DNA of 64,000 nucleotides from Fusobacterium nucleatum_L (GTDB lineage Bacteria > Fusobacteriota > Fusobacteriia > Fusobacteriales > Fusobacteriaceae): contig NZ_CP077172.1 in the NCBI RefSeq assembly GCF_050231725.1, positions 62,001 to 126,000 of the forward strand, written 5' to 3'. Positions 8,148 through 16,371 of the stretch are shown in pieces; positions within the stretch are counted from its first letter, which is position 1, and each line of letters begins with the position of its first letter. The notes beneath the pieces were generated by a model, which worked only from the letters and a program-made list of their open reading frames with translations, was not told the DNA's origin and ran no database searches. A program made the position numbers and the translations under genes.

Positions 8148-9965
8148 ATGAATTTAGAAGAATTAAATAAACAAAGAGAAATACATCAAACAGAAGGAAA
8201 TATTTTAAAAGAGATTAAAGTATTAAGAAAAATCTTAATTGAAACTGAAAAGATCTATACTTCTGAAAGTGATGAATATATTAAAGCCTTAAATGAATTA
8301 GGTGGAACTTTAAAATATGTTGGTTACTACGATGAAGCAGAAAATAATTTAAAAAAATCATTGGAAATTATAAAGAAAAAATATGGAGATAATAACCTTG
8401 CTTATGCTACTAGTCTTTTAAATCTAACTGAAGTATATAGATTTGCACAAAAATTTAATTTGCTTGAAGAGAACTATAAGAAGATAGTAACAATTTATCA
8501 AGATAATTCAGCTGATAATAGTTTTTCTTATGCAGGACTATGTAATAACTTTGGCTTGTATTATCAAAATATTGGAGATATGAAATCTGCTTATGATTTA
8601 CATTTAAAAAGCTTAGATATATTAAAGAATTATGATAGTGAGGAATATCTTCTTGAATATGCTGTAACATTGAGTAATTTATTTAACCCTTGCTACCAAC
8701 TTGGAATGAAAGAAAAAGCACTTGAATATCTCTATAAAGCTATTGATATTTTTGAAAAAAATGTAGGAACTGAGCATCCTCTTTATTCTGCCTCTTTAAA
8801 TAATATGGCCATATACTATTACAATGAAAGAGAATTAAACAAGGCAATAGAATTTTTTAAAAAAGCTGCTGAAATTTCTAAAAAAACTATGGGTATAGAT
8901 AGTGATAATTATAAAAATGTATTAAGTAATATAGAATTTATAAAAGAAGAATTAGAAAAAAACTTAGATAGCAATACTTCTCAAAGTGTTCAAAATAATG
9001 AAAAAAATCAAGATATTGAAAGTTCAAAAAAAGAGGATTTAAAAAATGTTAAAGGTTTAGAGCTTTCTAAAAGATATTTTTATAATATAGTTCTACCAGA
9101 ATTTGAAAAGAGTTTAGAGGATATCCTTCCCTTATGTGCTTTCGGTTTAGCTGGAGAGGGTTCAGAATGTTATGGCTATGATGATAAACTTTCACAAGAC
9201 CATGATTTTGGCCCATCAGTTTGTATATGGTTAAGGAAAGATGAATATATAAAATATAAAAATAGAATAAATGATGTTTTAAAAAGTTTACCTAAAGCTT
9301 ATTTAGGTTTTCAAGAATTAAAAGAAAGTGAATGGGGTTATAATAGGCGTGGACTTTTGAACATAGAAGATTTCTATTTTAAGTTTACTGGCTCTGCTAA
9401 TCCTCCTCAAACTATAAATGAATGGCAAAAAATTCCAGAAACTTCTTTGGCAACAGTTACAAATGGGGAAATTTTTTTAGATAATTTAGGAGAGTTTACA
9501 AAAATTCGTGAGCAATTCTTAAATTATTATCCTGAGCCAATAAGACAAAATAAAATAGCAACAAGACTTATGAATATTTCACAACATGGACAATATAACT
9601 ATGTAAGATGTTTAAGAAGAAATGATTTAGTAGCTGCCAATCAATCTCTTTATCTTTTTGTAGATGAAGTGATACATCTAGTATTTTTGTTAAATAGAAA
9701 ATATAAGATTTTCTATAAATGGGCAAATAGAGCTCTATTAGATTTAAAAATCTTAGGAAGTGAAATTCATAAACTTTTACAGGATATGGTATTTGCTCAA
9801 AATAAGATACCTTATGTTAAAAAAATTTGTAAAGTTTTAGCAGATGAATTAAGAAATCAAAAATTAACTAATTGTGAGAGTGAATTTTTAGGAGATTTAG
9901 GAGTAGATATTCAAAAAAATATTGATGATGAATTTTTTAAGAATTATTCTCCTTGGTTGGATTAA
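8148..9965 (+). CDS. TPR protein with C-terminal DUF4037 (nucleotidyltransferase-like) domain
   Basis: 605 residues. Residues about 1-270 are tetratricopeptide repeats of the kinesin-light-chain type, each near 42 residues (for example EYLYKAIDIFEKNVGTEHPLYSASLNNMAIYY). After a polar linker (about 280-300), residues about 310-600 match DUF4037, with GLAGEGSECYGYDDKLSQDHDFGP resembling the GSE...D.D core of nucleotidyltransferase-fold proteins (Gly-Ser followed by an acidic pair). This suggests transfer of a nucleotidyl group, with the TPR part choosing a partner; no substrate is known. A GGAG Shine-Dalgarno precedes the ATG. The next gene (DUF4125) follows after 16 bp. DUF4037 and DUF4125 genes commonly neighbour each other, so the two are likely a functional pair. 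Confidence 0.75.
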   Translation: MNLEELNKQREIHQTEGNILKEIKVLRKILIETEKIYTSESDEYIKALNELGGTLKYVGYYDEAENNLKKSLEIIKKKYGDNNLAYATSLLNLTEVYRFAQKFNLLEENYKKIVTIYQDNSADNSFSYAGLCNNFGLYYQNIGDMKSAYDLHLKSLDILKNYDSEEYLLEYAVTLSNLFNPCYQLGMKEKALEYLYKAIDIFEKNVGTEHPLYSASLNNMAIYYYNERELNKAIEFFKKAAEISKKTMGIDSDNYKNVLSNIEFIKEELEKNLDSNTSQSVQNNEKNQDIESSKKEDLKNVKGLELSKRYFYNIVLPEFEKSLEDILPLCAFGLAGEGSECYGYDDKLSQDHDFGPSVCIWLRKDEYIKYKNRINDVLKSLPKAYLGFQELKESEWGYNRRGLLNIEDFYFKFTGSANPPQTINEWQKIPETSLATVTNGEIFLDNLGEFTKIREQFLNYYPEPIRQNKIATRLMNISQHGQYNYVRCLRRNDLVAANQSLYLFVDEVIHLVFLLNRKYKIFYKWANRALLDLKILGSEIHKLLQDMVFAQNKIPYVKKICKVLADELRNQKLTNCESEFLGDLGVDIQKNIDDEFFKNYSPWLD

Positions 9966-9981
9966 TATTAAAGGTAGGAAT

Positions 9982-10596
9982 ATGAAAAAAGATAATTTAA
10001 TTGAAGAAATATTAGAAAAAGAATGGTCATATTTTTCAAAACTTAATAATATTGGAGGCAGAGCAGATTGTCAAGATAATAGAGAAGACTTTATTATAAT
10101 GAGAGAATCACAATGGGAAACTTTTAATGAAGAAACTCTTTTATCTTACCTAGAGGATTTAAACTCAAAAAATAATCCTCTATTTCAAAAATACGGGCAG
10201 ATGATGAAGTATAATTCACCAGAAGAATATGAAAACCTAAAAAATTTTTTAGAAAATCCATCTGAAAATAAAATAAAATTAATTGAAAAAATTATATCTA
10301 TTTATATGAAATGGGAAGAAGAATTTTTTCTAAAGTACCCTATATTTTCATCTATGGGACGCCCTTTATACTCAAAAGATGATGACAATTTTGAAACTTC
10401 AATAGAAACATACTTAAAAGGGGAACTTTTATCTTATTCAGAAAAAACTTTGGAGCTTTATTTGAAATATATAATAGAAATGAAAGTAAAAAATATAAAT
10501 CTTGCCATAAAAAATATGGATAATTTAGCTAGTAAGCAAGGCTTTAAAAATTCAGATGATGTAGAAGAATATTATAAGAATTTACAGAAAAATTAA
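9982..10596 (+). CDS. DUF4125 family protein
   Basis: 204 residues, cytoplasmic. It matches DUF4125 by the opening (EEILEKEWSYFSKLNNIGGRADCQDNREDF, where the GGRA.CQ core is diagnostic), a central FLKYPIFSSMGRPLYS segment, and a long C-terminal helix. The start is set at 9982 because a GGTAGGAA Shine-Dalgarno precedes it; a longer frame beginning at 9922 would overlap the preceding gene. It is the second gene of a pair with the TPR-DUF4037 protein. The role is unknown. It ends about 95 bp before the biotin operon, and no terminator is evident between. Confidence 0.75.
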   Translation: MKKDNLIEEILEKEWSYFSKLNNIGGRADCQDNREDFIIMRESQWETFNEETLLSYLEDLNSKNNPLFQKYGQMMKYNSPEEYENLKNFLENPSENKIKLIEKIISIYMKWEEEFFLKYPIFSSMGRPLYSKDDDNFETSIETYLKGELLSYSEKTLELYLKYIIEMKVKNINLAIKNMDNLASKQGFKNSDDVEEYYKNLQKN

Positions 10597-10622
10597 AGAA
10601 TGCACTACAATATTTTCTTTAC

Positions 10623-10636
10623 ATATGATATCATAT
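10623..10636. promoter_or_regulatory. 14-bp perfect palindrome upstream of bioF (candidate operator)
   Basis: ATATGATATCATAT is self-complementary over 14 bases and lies 54 bp before the bioF start. It does not resemble the BirA operator (TTGTAAAC...GTTTACAA). It could bind another repressor, or be chance in AT-rich DNA. Confidence 0.3.
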
Positions 10637-10690
10637 AGGTAGGGAAATATCTATATTACAGTTAATAATTTTTAAATATTGAGGAATATT

Positions 10691-11824
10691 ATGCAAAAAG
10701 AAAAAATTATACAAGAATTGGAAGACTTAAAAAAAGAGAATAGATTTAGAACTATAAAGACTAATGATAAAGGTCTTTATAATTTTTCTTCTAATGATTA
10801 TTTAGGACTTGCTCATGATGAAGATTTATTACAAAAATTTTATCAAAATTATAGTTTTGAAAATTATAAACTTTCTTCATCTTCATCAAGACTAATTGAT
10901 GGTTCATATCTAACAGTAATGAGATTGGAAAAAAAAGTTGAAGAAATTTATGGAAAACCTTGTCTAGTTTTTAATTCAGGTTTTGATGCAAATTCATCAG
11001 TGATAGAAACATTTTTTGATAAGGATTCTTTAATAATAACAGATAGATTGAATCATGCAAGTATCTATGAAGGATGTATTAATTCAAGAGCTAAGATTTT
11101 AAGATATAATCATCTGGATGTTGATGCTTTGGAAAATTTATTAAAAAAATATTCTAAAGAATATAATGATATATTAGTTGTAACAGAAACAGTATATAGT
11201 ATGGATGGAGATTATGCAGATATTAAAAAAATTTGTAAATTAAAAAATGAATACAAGTTTAATTTAATGGTAGATGAAGCTCATTCTTATGGTGTTTTTG
11301 GCTATGGTATAGCATATAATGAAAAATTAATTGATAAAATAGATTTTTTAATTATTCCCCTAGGTAAAGCAGGAGCTTCTGTTGGAGCTTATGTTATCTG
11401 TGATGAAGTCTACAAGAATTATCTAATAAATAAAAGTAAGAAATTTATTTATTCAACAGCACTTCCACCTGTTAATAATCTATGGAATTTATTTATTTTA
11501 GAAAATATGGTTATTTTTCAAGACAAAATAGAAAAATTTTATGAATTAATAGATTTTTCTTTAAATACATTGAAGAAATTGAATTTAAAAACTAGTTCAA
11601 CAACTCATATTATAAGTATTATAATTGGAGATAATTTGAGCACAGTTAAGCTTTCAAATAAATTAAAAGAACTTGGATACTTAGCTTATGCAATTAAAGA
11701 GCCAACAGTTCCAAAAAATACTGCAAGGCTTAGAATTAGTCTAACAGCTAATATGAAAAAAGAAGATATAGAGAAGTTTTTTAAAATTTTAAAAACAGAA
11801 ATAAGAAAAATAGGTGAGTTATAG
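10691..11824 (+). CDS. bioF: 8-amino-7-oxononanoate synthase (KAPA synthase)
   Basis: 377 residues, a PLP-dependent alpha-oxoamine synthase that joins pimeloyl-ACP and alanine in the first ring-building step of biotin synthesis. Visible marks are FSSNDYLGLA near residue 32, the PLP-holding DEAHSYGVFG at 195-204 and the Schiff-base Lys226 in PLGKAGAS. The ATG at 10691 is chosen because GAGG lies 6 bp before it; an in-frame TTG 12 bp upstream would include the Shine-Dalgarno. The stop runs into bioG with no gap, so the two are translated together. Within the oxoamine synthase family, 2-amino-3-ketobutyrate ligase would be the alternative, but the bioG and bioC neighbours decide it. Confidence 0.88.
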   Translation: MQKEKIIQELEDLKKENRFRTIKTNDKGLYNFSSNDYLGLAHDEDLLQKFYQNYSFENYKLSSSSSRLIDGSYLTVMRLEKKVEEIYGKPCLVFNSGFDANSSVIETFFDKDSLIITDRLNHASIYEGCINSRAKILRYNHLDVDALENLLKKYSKEYNDILVVTETVYSMDGDYADIKKICKLKNEYKFNLMVDEAHSYGVFGYGIAYNEKLIDKIDFLIIPLGKAGASVGAYVICDEVYKNYLINKSKKFIYSTALPPVNNLWNLFILENMVIFQDKIEKFYELIDFSLNTLKKLNLKTSSTTHIISIIIGDNLSTVKLSNKLKELGYLAYAIKEPTVPKNTARLRISLTANMKKEDIEKFFKILKTEIRKIGEL

Positions 11825-12415
11825 ATGGCTAAAATATATTTTTTTAATGGCTGGGGAATGGACAGGAATCTTTTAAATCCTGTTAAAAATTCAAGTGGAT
11901 ATGATATAGAAGTTATAAACTTTCCTTATAATATTGATAAAAACACTATTAGTAAAGATGATATTTTTATGGGATATTCTTTTGGTGTTTACTATTTAAA
12001 TAAGTTTTTATCTGAAAATAAAGATTTAAAATATAAAAAAAGTCTTGGGATTAATGGACTTCCAGAAACTATTGGGAAGTTTGGAATAAATGAAAAAATG
12101 TTTAACATAACTCTTGACACCTTAAATGAAGAAAATTTAGAAAAATTTTTAATTAATATGGATATTGATGGTAGCTTCTGTAAGTCAAATAAATCTTTTA
12201 ATGATATAAAAAATGAGTTACACTTTTTTAAAGATAACTATAAAATTATTGATAATCATATTGATTTTTACTATATTGGAAAAAAGGATAGAATTATTCC
12301 TGGAAATAAATTAGAAAAATATTGTCAAAATAATAAGTTAAATTATGAAATAATAGAATGTGGACATTATCCTTTTTCATATTTTAAAGACTTTAAAGAT
12401 ATTTTAAATGTATAA
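11825..12415 (+). CDS. bioG: Pimeloyl-ACP methyl ester esterase, BioG type (DUF452)
   Basis: 196 residues. It would remove the methyl group from pimeloyl-ACP methyl ester, ending the BioC-started route to the pimelate chain. The alpha/beta hydrolase marks are FFNGWGMD at 6-13, the nucleophile elbow GYSFG (Ser52) and a late His in ECGHYPF. The short length and the NGWGMD opening separate BioG from BioH. It starts immediately after the bioF stop; bioC begins 16 bp downstream. Confidence 0.87.
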   Translation: MAKIYFFNGWGMDRNLLNPVKNSSGYDIEVINFPYNIDKNTISKDDIFMGYSFGVYYLNKFLSENKDLKYKKSLGINGLPETIGKFGINEKMFNITLDTLNEENLEKFLINMDIDGSFCKSNKSFNDIKNELHFFKDNYKIIDNHIDFYYIGKKDRIIPGNKLEKYCQNNKLNYEIIECGHYPFSYFKDFKDILNV

Positions 12416-12431
12416 AGAAGAGGAAAAATAA

Positions 12432-13100
12432 ATGAATTTTAATAGACATTACAATGTATACGATAAGCATTCATTTGCACAAAAACAAGTTGCAAAAAAT
12501 TTATTAGATTATATGGGAAAATCTGATATTTTTAATTCTAAAATTGATTCTATTTTTGAAATAGGTTGTGGAACAGGTATCTTTACAAGAGAATATAGAA
12601 AATACTTTCTTCATTCTGAGTTAATTTTAAATGATATATTTGATGTAAGAGAATTTATAAAAGATATAGATTACAATATATTTATACAAGAAAATATTGA
12701 AGAATTGGATATTCCCAAAAGTGATTTAATAGTGTCCAGTTCTGTTTTTCAATGGATAAAAGATAAAGATAATCTTATAAGAAATATAGCAGAACATACT
12801 GATAATTTATGTTTTTCTAGCTATGTTTCTGGAAATTTAATTGAAATTAAAAATCACTTTGATATTTCATTGGATTATTTAAATATTGAGGAATTTAAAG
12901 AAATCCTAAAAAAGTATTTTTCTATTGTTAAGACTTATAGTGAAACTATTAAACTTGATTTTAAAGACCCTATGGCAGTTTTAAAGCATTTGAAATATAC
13001 AGGTGTAACTGGATTTCGAAAGACTTCTATTTCTAAAATAAAGACTTTTAAAGACAATATTTTAACTTATAAAGTTGCATATTTTATTTGTAAGAAATAG
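12432..13100 (+). CDS. bioC: Malonyl-ACP O-methyltransferase
   Basis: 222 residues, a class I SAM-dependent methyltransferase. The SAM-binding motif FEIGCGTGIF lies at 42-51, and SSSVFQW marks the substrate side, as in BioC. It methylates malonyl-ACP so that fatty acid synthase can extend it to pimeloyl-ACP methyl ester, which BioG then hydrolyses. It lies third in bioF-bioG-bioC, the order expected for a BioC-BioG pathway. An AGAGGAAAAATAA Shine-Dalgarno precedes the ATG. The remaining biotin genes bioA, bioD and bioB are not in this window. Confidence 0.87.
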   Translation: MNFNRHYNVYDKHSFAQKQVAKNLLDYMGKSDIFNSKIDSIFEIGCGTGIFTREYRKYFLHSELILNDIFDVREFIKDIDYNIFIQENIEELDIPKSDLIVSSSVFQWIKDKDNLIRNIAEHTDNLCFSSYVSGNLIEIKNHFDISLDYLNIEEFKEILKKYFSIVKTYSETIKLDFKDPMAVLKHLKYTGVTGFRKTSISKIKTFKDNILTYKVAYFICKK

Positions 13101-13134
13101 ATTTTTTAAGTTAAATTTTTAGGAGAAATACAAG

Positions 13135-13734
13135 GTGAAAAATGTAATAATTTATATACATGGAAAATATGGAACAGCTGAGGAAGCAGAATATTATAAA
13201 AAATTTTTTAATGAGACAAATATTATTGGTTTTGAATATACTTCTGAATATCCTTGGAATTTTCAAAAAGAATTTTCAAATTTTATTGATAATATTTATA
13301 TAAAGTATAAAAAAATATCAATAATTGCCAATAGTATAGGAGCATATTTTACTATGTTTTCATTAACTAATAAAAATATTGAAAAAGCATTTTTTATTTC
13401 ACCAATTGTAGATATGGAAAAACTAATTACTGATATGATGTTTTTAGAAAATATAACTGAAGAAGAATTATATAAAAAGAAAAAAATTAAAACTTCATTT
13501 GGAGAAACATTGTCTTGGGATTATCTTACTTTTGCAAGAAAAAATCCTATTGAATGGAATATTCCAACATACATCTTATATGGAGAAAATGATGGTTTGA
13601 CTTCCTATGAAACAATATTAAATTTTACAAATAAATCAAAGGCTAACTTAACTGTAATGGAAAATGGAGAACATTGGTTTCATACAGAAGAACAAATGAA
13701 ATTTTTAGATAACTGGATAAGAAGATTAACTTAA
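13135..13734 (+). CDS. Small alpha/beta hydrolase at the end of the biotin operon
   Basis: 199 residues starting with GTG, with AGGAG 9 bp before it. It has the alpha/beta hydrolase pattern: oxyanion-side HGKYGTAEEAE at 9-19, nucleophile Ser67 in ANSIGAYF, Asp in YGENDGLTS, and a late His in NGEHWFHTEE. Lid segments are short, as in cytosolic esterases. It follows bioC by 34 bp and precedes a bidirectional terminator, so it is probably the last gene of the bio transcript. It could be a second carboxylesterase acting on acyl-ACP or other esters, but the substrate cannot be read from the sequence. Confidence 0.75.
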   Translation: MKNVIIYIHGKYGTAEEAEYYKKFFNETNIIGFEYTSEYPWNFQKEFSNFIDNIYIKYKKISIIANSIGAYFTMFSLTNKNIEKAFFISPIVDMEKLITDMMFLENITEEELYKKKKIKTSFGETLSWDYLTFARKNPIEWNIPTYILYGENDGLTSYETILNFTNKSKANLTVMENGEHWFHTEEQMKFLDNWIRRLT

Positions 13735-13741
13735 TATAAAT

Positions 13742-13780
13742 AAAACTGCTACAAATCTATTTTGAATGTAGCAGTTTTTT
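13742..13780. terminator. Bidirectional terminator between the bio and glycogen operons
   Basis: Arms AAAACTGCTACA (13742-13753) and TGTAGCAGTTTT (13767-13778) form a 12-bp stem with a 13-base loop. The A and T ends give a U tract in both directions, fitting the convergent stops at 13734 and 13785. Confidence 0.85.
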
Positions 13781-13784
13781 AAAT

Positions 13785-15170
13785 TTATCCCTCTATCAAT
13801 CTTTGATACAATTCTTTATATCTCTTGGCAGGTTTATCCCAAGAATTATCTCTCTTCTTAGCATTCTTAATAATTTCTTTCCATACATTAGGTCTATGAT
13901 ACATACTAATTGCATATTTTAAAGTTTTTATCATATCATCAGCATTAGCTTGTTTGAAGCCAAAGCCATCTCCTTCACCTGTATATTCATTATATGGTTT
14001 TACAGTATCTTTTAGTCCACCTGTTTCTCTAACAACAGGAATACAGCCATATCTCATTGCTATCATTTGAGAAAGTCCACAGGGTTCAAAAACTGATGGC
14101 ATTAAAAATATATCTGCCCCTGCATAAATTTCCATAGATAATTGTTGATTAAAACCAATATATGAACAAACTTGGCCTTTATTTAAATATTCTTTATAGC
14201 TAAAGAAATGTTCATAACGTTTTTCACCTGTTCCTAAAAGAACAAATTGTATTCCTAAGTTTAACATCTCATCAAATTTTTCAACAATATAGTCCAAACC
14301 TTTTTGCCTATCTAAACGAGTAATTATAGCAACAAGTGGTGTGTCTTCTTTAACATCTAATCCTAATTTTTTTTGTAAATCAGCTTTTAATGTTTTATGA
14401 GATTTTTTAGATAAAGGATATGAATCCTTATCTATTCCATTCACTATACCTGATAATTTATAGTCATATTTTTGAAATAGTCCATGTATTCCTTCACCAA
14501 GTTCTGGAGTTTTTATTTCTTCTGCATAACTGTCACTAACTGTGGTAACATAGTCAGAATAAACAACTCCTCCTTTCAAGAAAGAAATCATATCATAATA
14601 TTTTAAGCCATCTTCTTGGAAATATTTTTCTCTATTTATTTCTAATAAATCTTCTATTACATTATTAAAGAAAAATCCTTGGAATCTAAGGTTATGAATA
14701 GTAAAAATAGTTTTTACATCATATATTCCTCTTTCTTTTAAATATATTGGTATAAGAGCTGTTTGCCAATCATTACAATGAATAATATCAGGTTTAAAAT
14801 TCGTAATATCCATTGTTTCAACAACTGCTTTAGAGAAAAATAGAAATCTTTCACAGTCATCAAATTCGCCATAAATATTATATCTATTAAAATACCTTTC
14901 ATTATCTACAAAATAATAAATAACTCCCTCTAATTCAACTTCCTCAATCCCAACATACTCATTATGATGAGCAACCCAAATTTCTTTGTGTCCTAAGTGT
15001 TTTGCATCCTTTAATAATTCTCTTGAAATTTTACTATACTTAGGTAAAATAACCCTAACATCTACCTTTTCCTTTTGTGCTAGAGTTTTTGGAAGAGAAT
15101 AAGATACATCTCCCAATCCGCCAGTTTTAACAAATGGAAAAACTTCCCCTGTTGCAAAAAGAACTTTCAT
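13785..15170 (-). CDS. glgA: Glycogen synthase (ADP-glucose, GT5)
   Basis: 461 residues, the normal length for bacterial GlgA. It moves glucose from ADP-glucose to the end of an alpha-1,4-glucan. Visible marks are the KTGGLGDV ADP-glucose loop at 15-22, HNLRFQG, the ITRLDRQKGLD segment and the C-terminal PSVFEPCGLSQMIAMRYG that holds the acceptor-side Glu. It is the last gene of malQ-glgP-glgB-glgC-glgD-glgA, 16 bp after glgD, with a GGAGGGCAAGGA Shine-Dalgarno. A bidirectional terminator follows. Confidence 0.95.
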   Translation of the reverse strand: MKVLFATGEVFPFVKTGGLGDVSYSLPKTLAQKEKVDVRVILPKYSKISRELLKDAKHLGHKEIWVAHHNEYVGIEEVELEGVIYYFVDNERYFNRYNIYGEFDDCERFLFFSKAVVETMDITNFKPDIIHCNDWQTALIPIYLKERGIYDVKTIFTIHNLRFQGFFFNNVIEDLLEINREKYFQEDGLKYYDMISFLKGGVVYSDYVTTVSDSYAEEIKTPELGEGIHGLFQKYDYKLSGIVNGIDKDSYPLSKKSHKTLKADLQKKLGLDVKEDTPLVAIITRLDRQKGLDYIVEKFDEMLNLGIQFVLLGTGEKRYEHFFSYKEYLNKGQVCSYIGFNQQLSMEIYAGADIFLMPSVFEPCGLSQMIAMRYGCIPVVRETGGLKDTVKPYNEYTGEGDGFGFKQANADDMIKTLKYAISMYHRPNVWKEIIKNAKKRDNSWDKPAKRYKELYQRLIEG

Positions 15171-15186
15171 TCCTTGCCCTCCATTT

Positions 15187-16350
15187 TTATTTATTTTTAA
15201 TATAATCCATTAAATCTTGGTATTGTTTTGTATTCCATTTCATACTTTTTTCTATAACCAATGGATATTCTTGTGAAGCAGACAATTTTTCATTTTCATG
15301 AATAATATTATTTTTATCTACAATAACATTTTTCAAATGAGCTCCTGCTTTAATATGACAGTCTTGTAAAATCACACATTCTTCTAAAATTACATTTTTT
15401 TCTATGATAGCTCCTCTTGAAAGTATACTATTTTTAACTGTACCTTCAATAATACAGCCATTAGAAACTAATGAATTTTCTACTTCAGCTGTTTCTTTAA
15501 AAAGAGTAGGAGGGGTATCTTTTACTTTTGTAAGTATTTTTCTACCTGTTTTCAATCCAAAAACATCATCTCTTATTTCTGATTTTAATAAATTCATATT
15601 AAAATTAAAGTATTCTCTTGTAGAATTTATACATTGTAAATACCCTTTAAATTCATAGGCATTTATATTTAATGAAGGCAAATTTCTTGCAACTAATTCT
15701 GGAAGTACATTATATTTCCCTTCTTGTATACTATCGACTAGTAATTTTAACATGAGTTCTTTACTTAAAACAAAAGCATCTAGAGAGATATTTTCCTCCT
15801 CTTTAAAGAATAAGTTTTGTCCTATTCCTATAACACGGTTATTTTCATCAATTTTTACTGAAGAGCAGTGGTTAAAATGTTCATTAGCTTCTTTAACTTT
15901 TTTATAAACCATTGTTATTTCTTTTCCAGAAGCCTCATGTTTTTCAATTAAATCAATTAAATCTAAGTTATAAACCATATGTGCATTTAAAACAACTATG
16001 TTTTCTTGAGTACTTCTAAAAAAGTATTCCATATTTTTTCTAACTCTTGCTTGATTTAAAGAAAAATTGCAATCTAACATTTGTTTAAAAATGAATATAC
16101 CATCTTTTTTTCTTGCTAAATCCCATTCTGCACCCATCCCAATATGGTCAGTTAAAGAATTTAATTCTTCATTTCCACAAAATAGACCTACATTTCTTAT
16201 TCCTGCATTAACAACATTGGATAAAGCAAAGTCTATAATTCTATACGAACCTCCAACAGGAATAGATGCTAAGGCTCTAACCTTAGTTAAAGGACTTATA
16301 TTTTCTTTGTTATCACCTAAATAAATAATTGCCATATAACTTCTTATCAT
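15187..16350 (-). CDS. glgD: GlgD, regulatory partner of ADP-glucose pyrophosphorylase
   Basis: 387 residues, homologous to GlgC, with PVGGSYRIIDFALSN near residue 30 and a left-handed beta-helix C-terminus (GCIIEGTVKNSILSRGAIIEKNV). The glycine-rich nucleotide loop of GlgC (AGGQGTRL) is replaced by YLGDNKENISPL, so it is the non-catalytic or regulatory subunit, as known for paired GlgC/GlgD enzymes of Firmicutes-like bacteria. It follows glgC by 21 bp, with GGAGG 8 bp before the ATG. The pair would form a mixed tetramer controlling ADP-glucose supply. Confidence 0.92.
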   Translation of the reverse strand: MIRSYMAIIYLGDNKENISPLTKVRALASIPVGGSYRIIDFALSNVVNAGIRNVGLFCGNEELNSLTDHIGMGAEWDLARKKDGIFIFKQMLDCNFSLNQARVRKNMEYFFRSTQENIVVLNAHMVYNLDLIDLIEKHEASGKEITMVYKKVKEANEHFNHCSSVKIDENNRVIGIGQNLFFKEEENISLDAFVLSKELMLKLLVDSIQEGKYNVLPELVARNLPSLNINAYEFKGYLQCINSTREYFNFNMNLLKSEIRDDVFGLKTGRKILTKVKDTPPTLFKETAEVENSLVSNGCIIEGTVKNSILSRGAIIEKNVILEECVILQDCHIKAGAHLKNVIVDKNNIIHENEKLSASQEYPLVIEKSMKWNTKQYQDLMDYIKNK

Positions 16351-16371
16351 ATTCTCAGTCCTCCATTCCCA

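Noticed and set aside
10597..10690. BirA operator or biotin-linked riboswitch before bioF
   Set aside because: No TTGTAAAC/GTTTACAA dyad and no long conserved fold; only the short palindrome is left.
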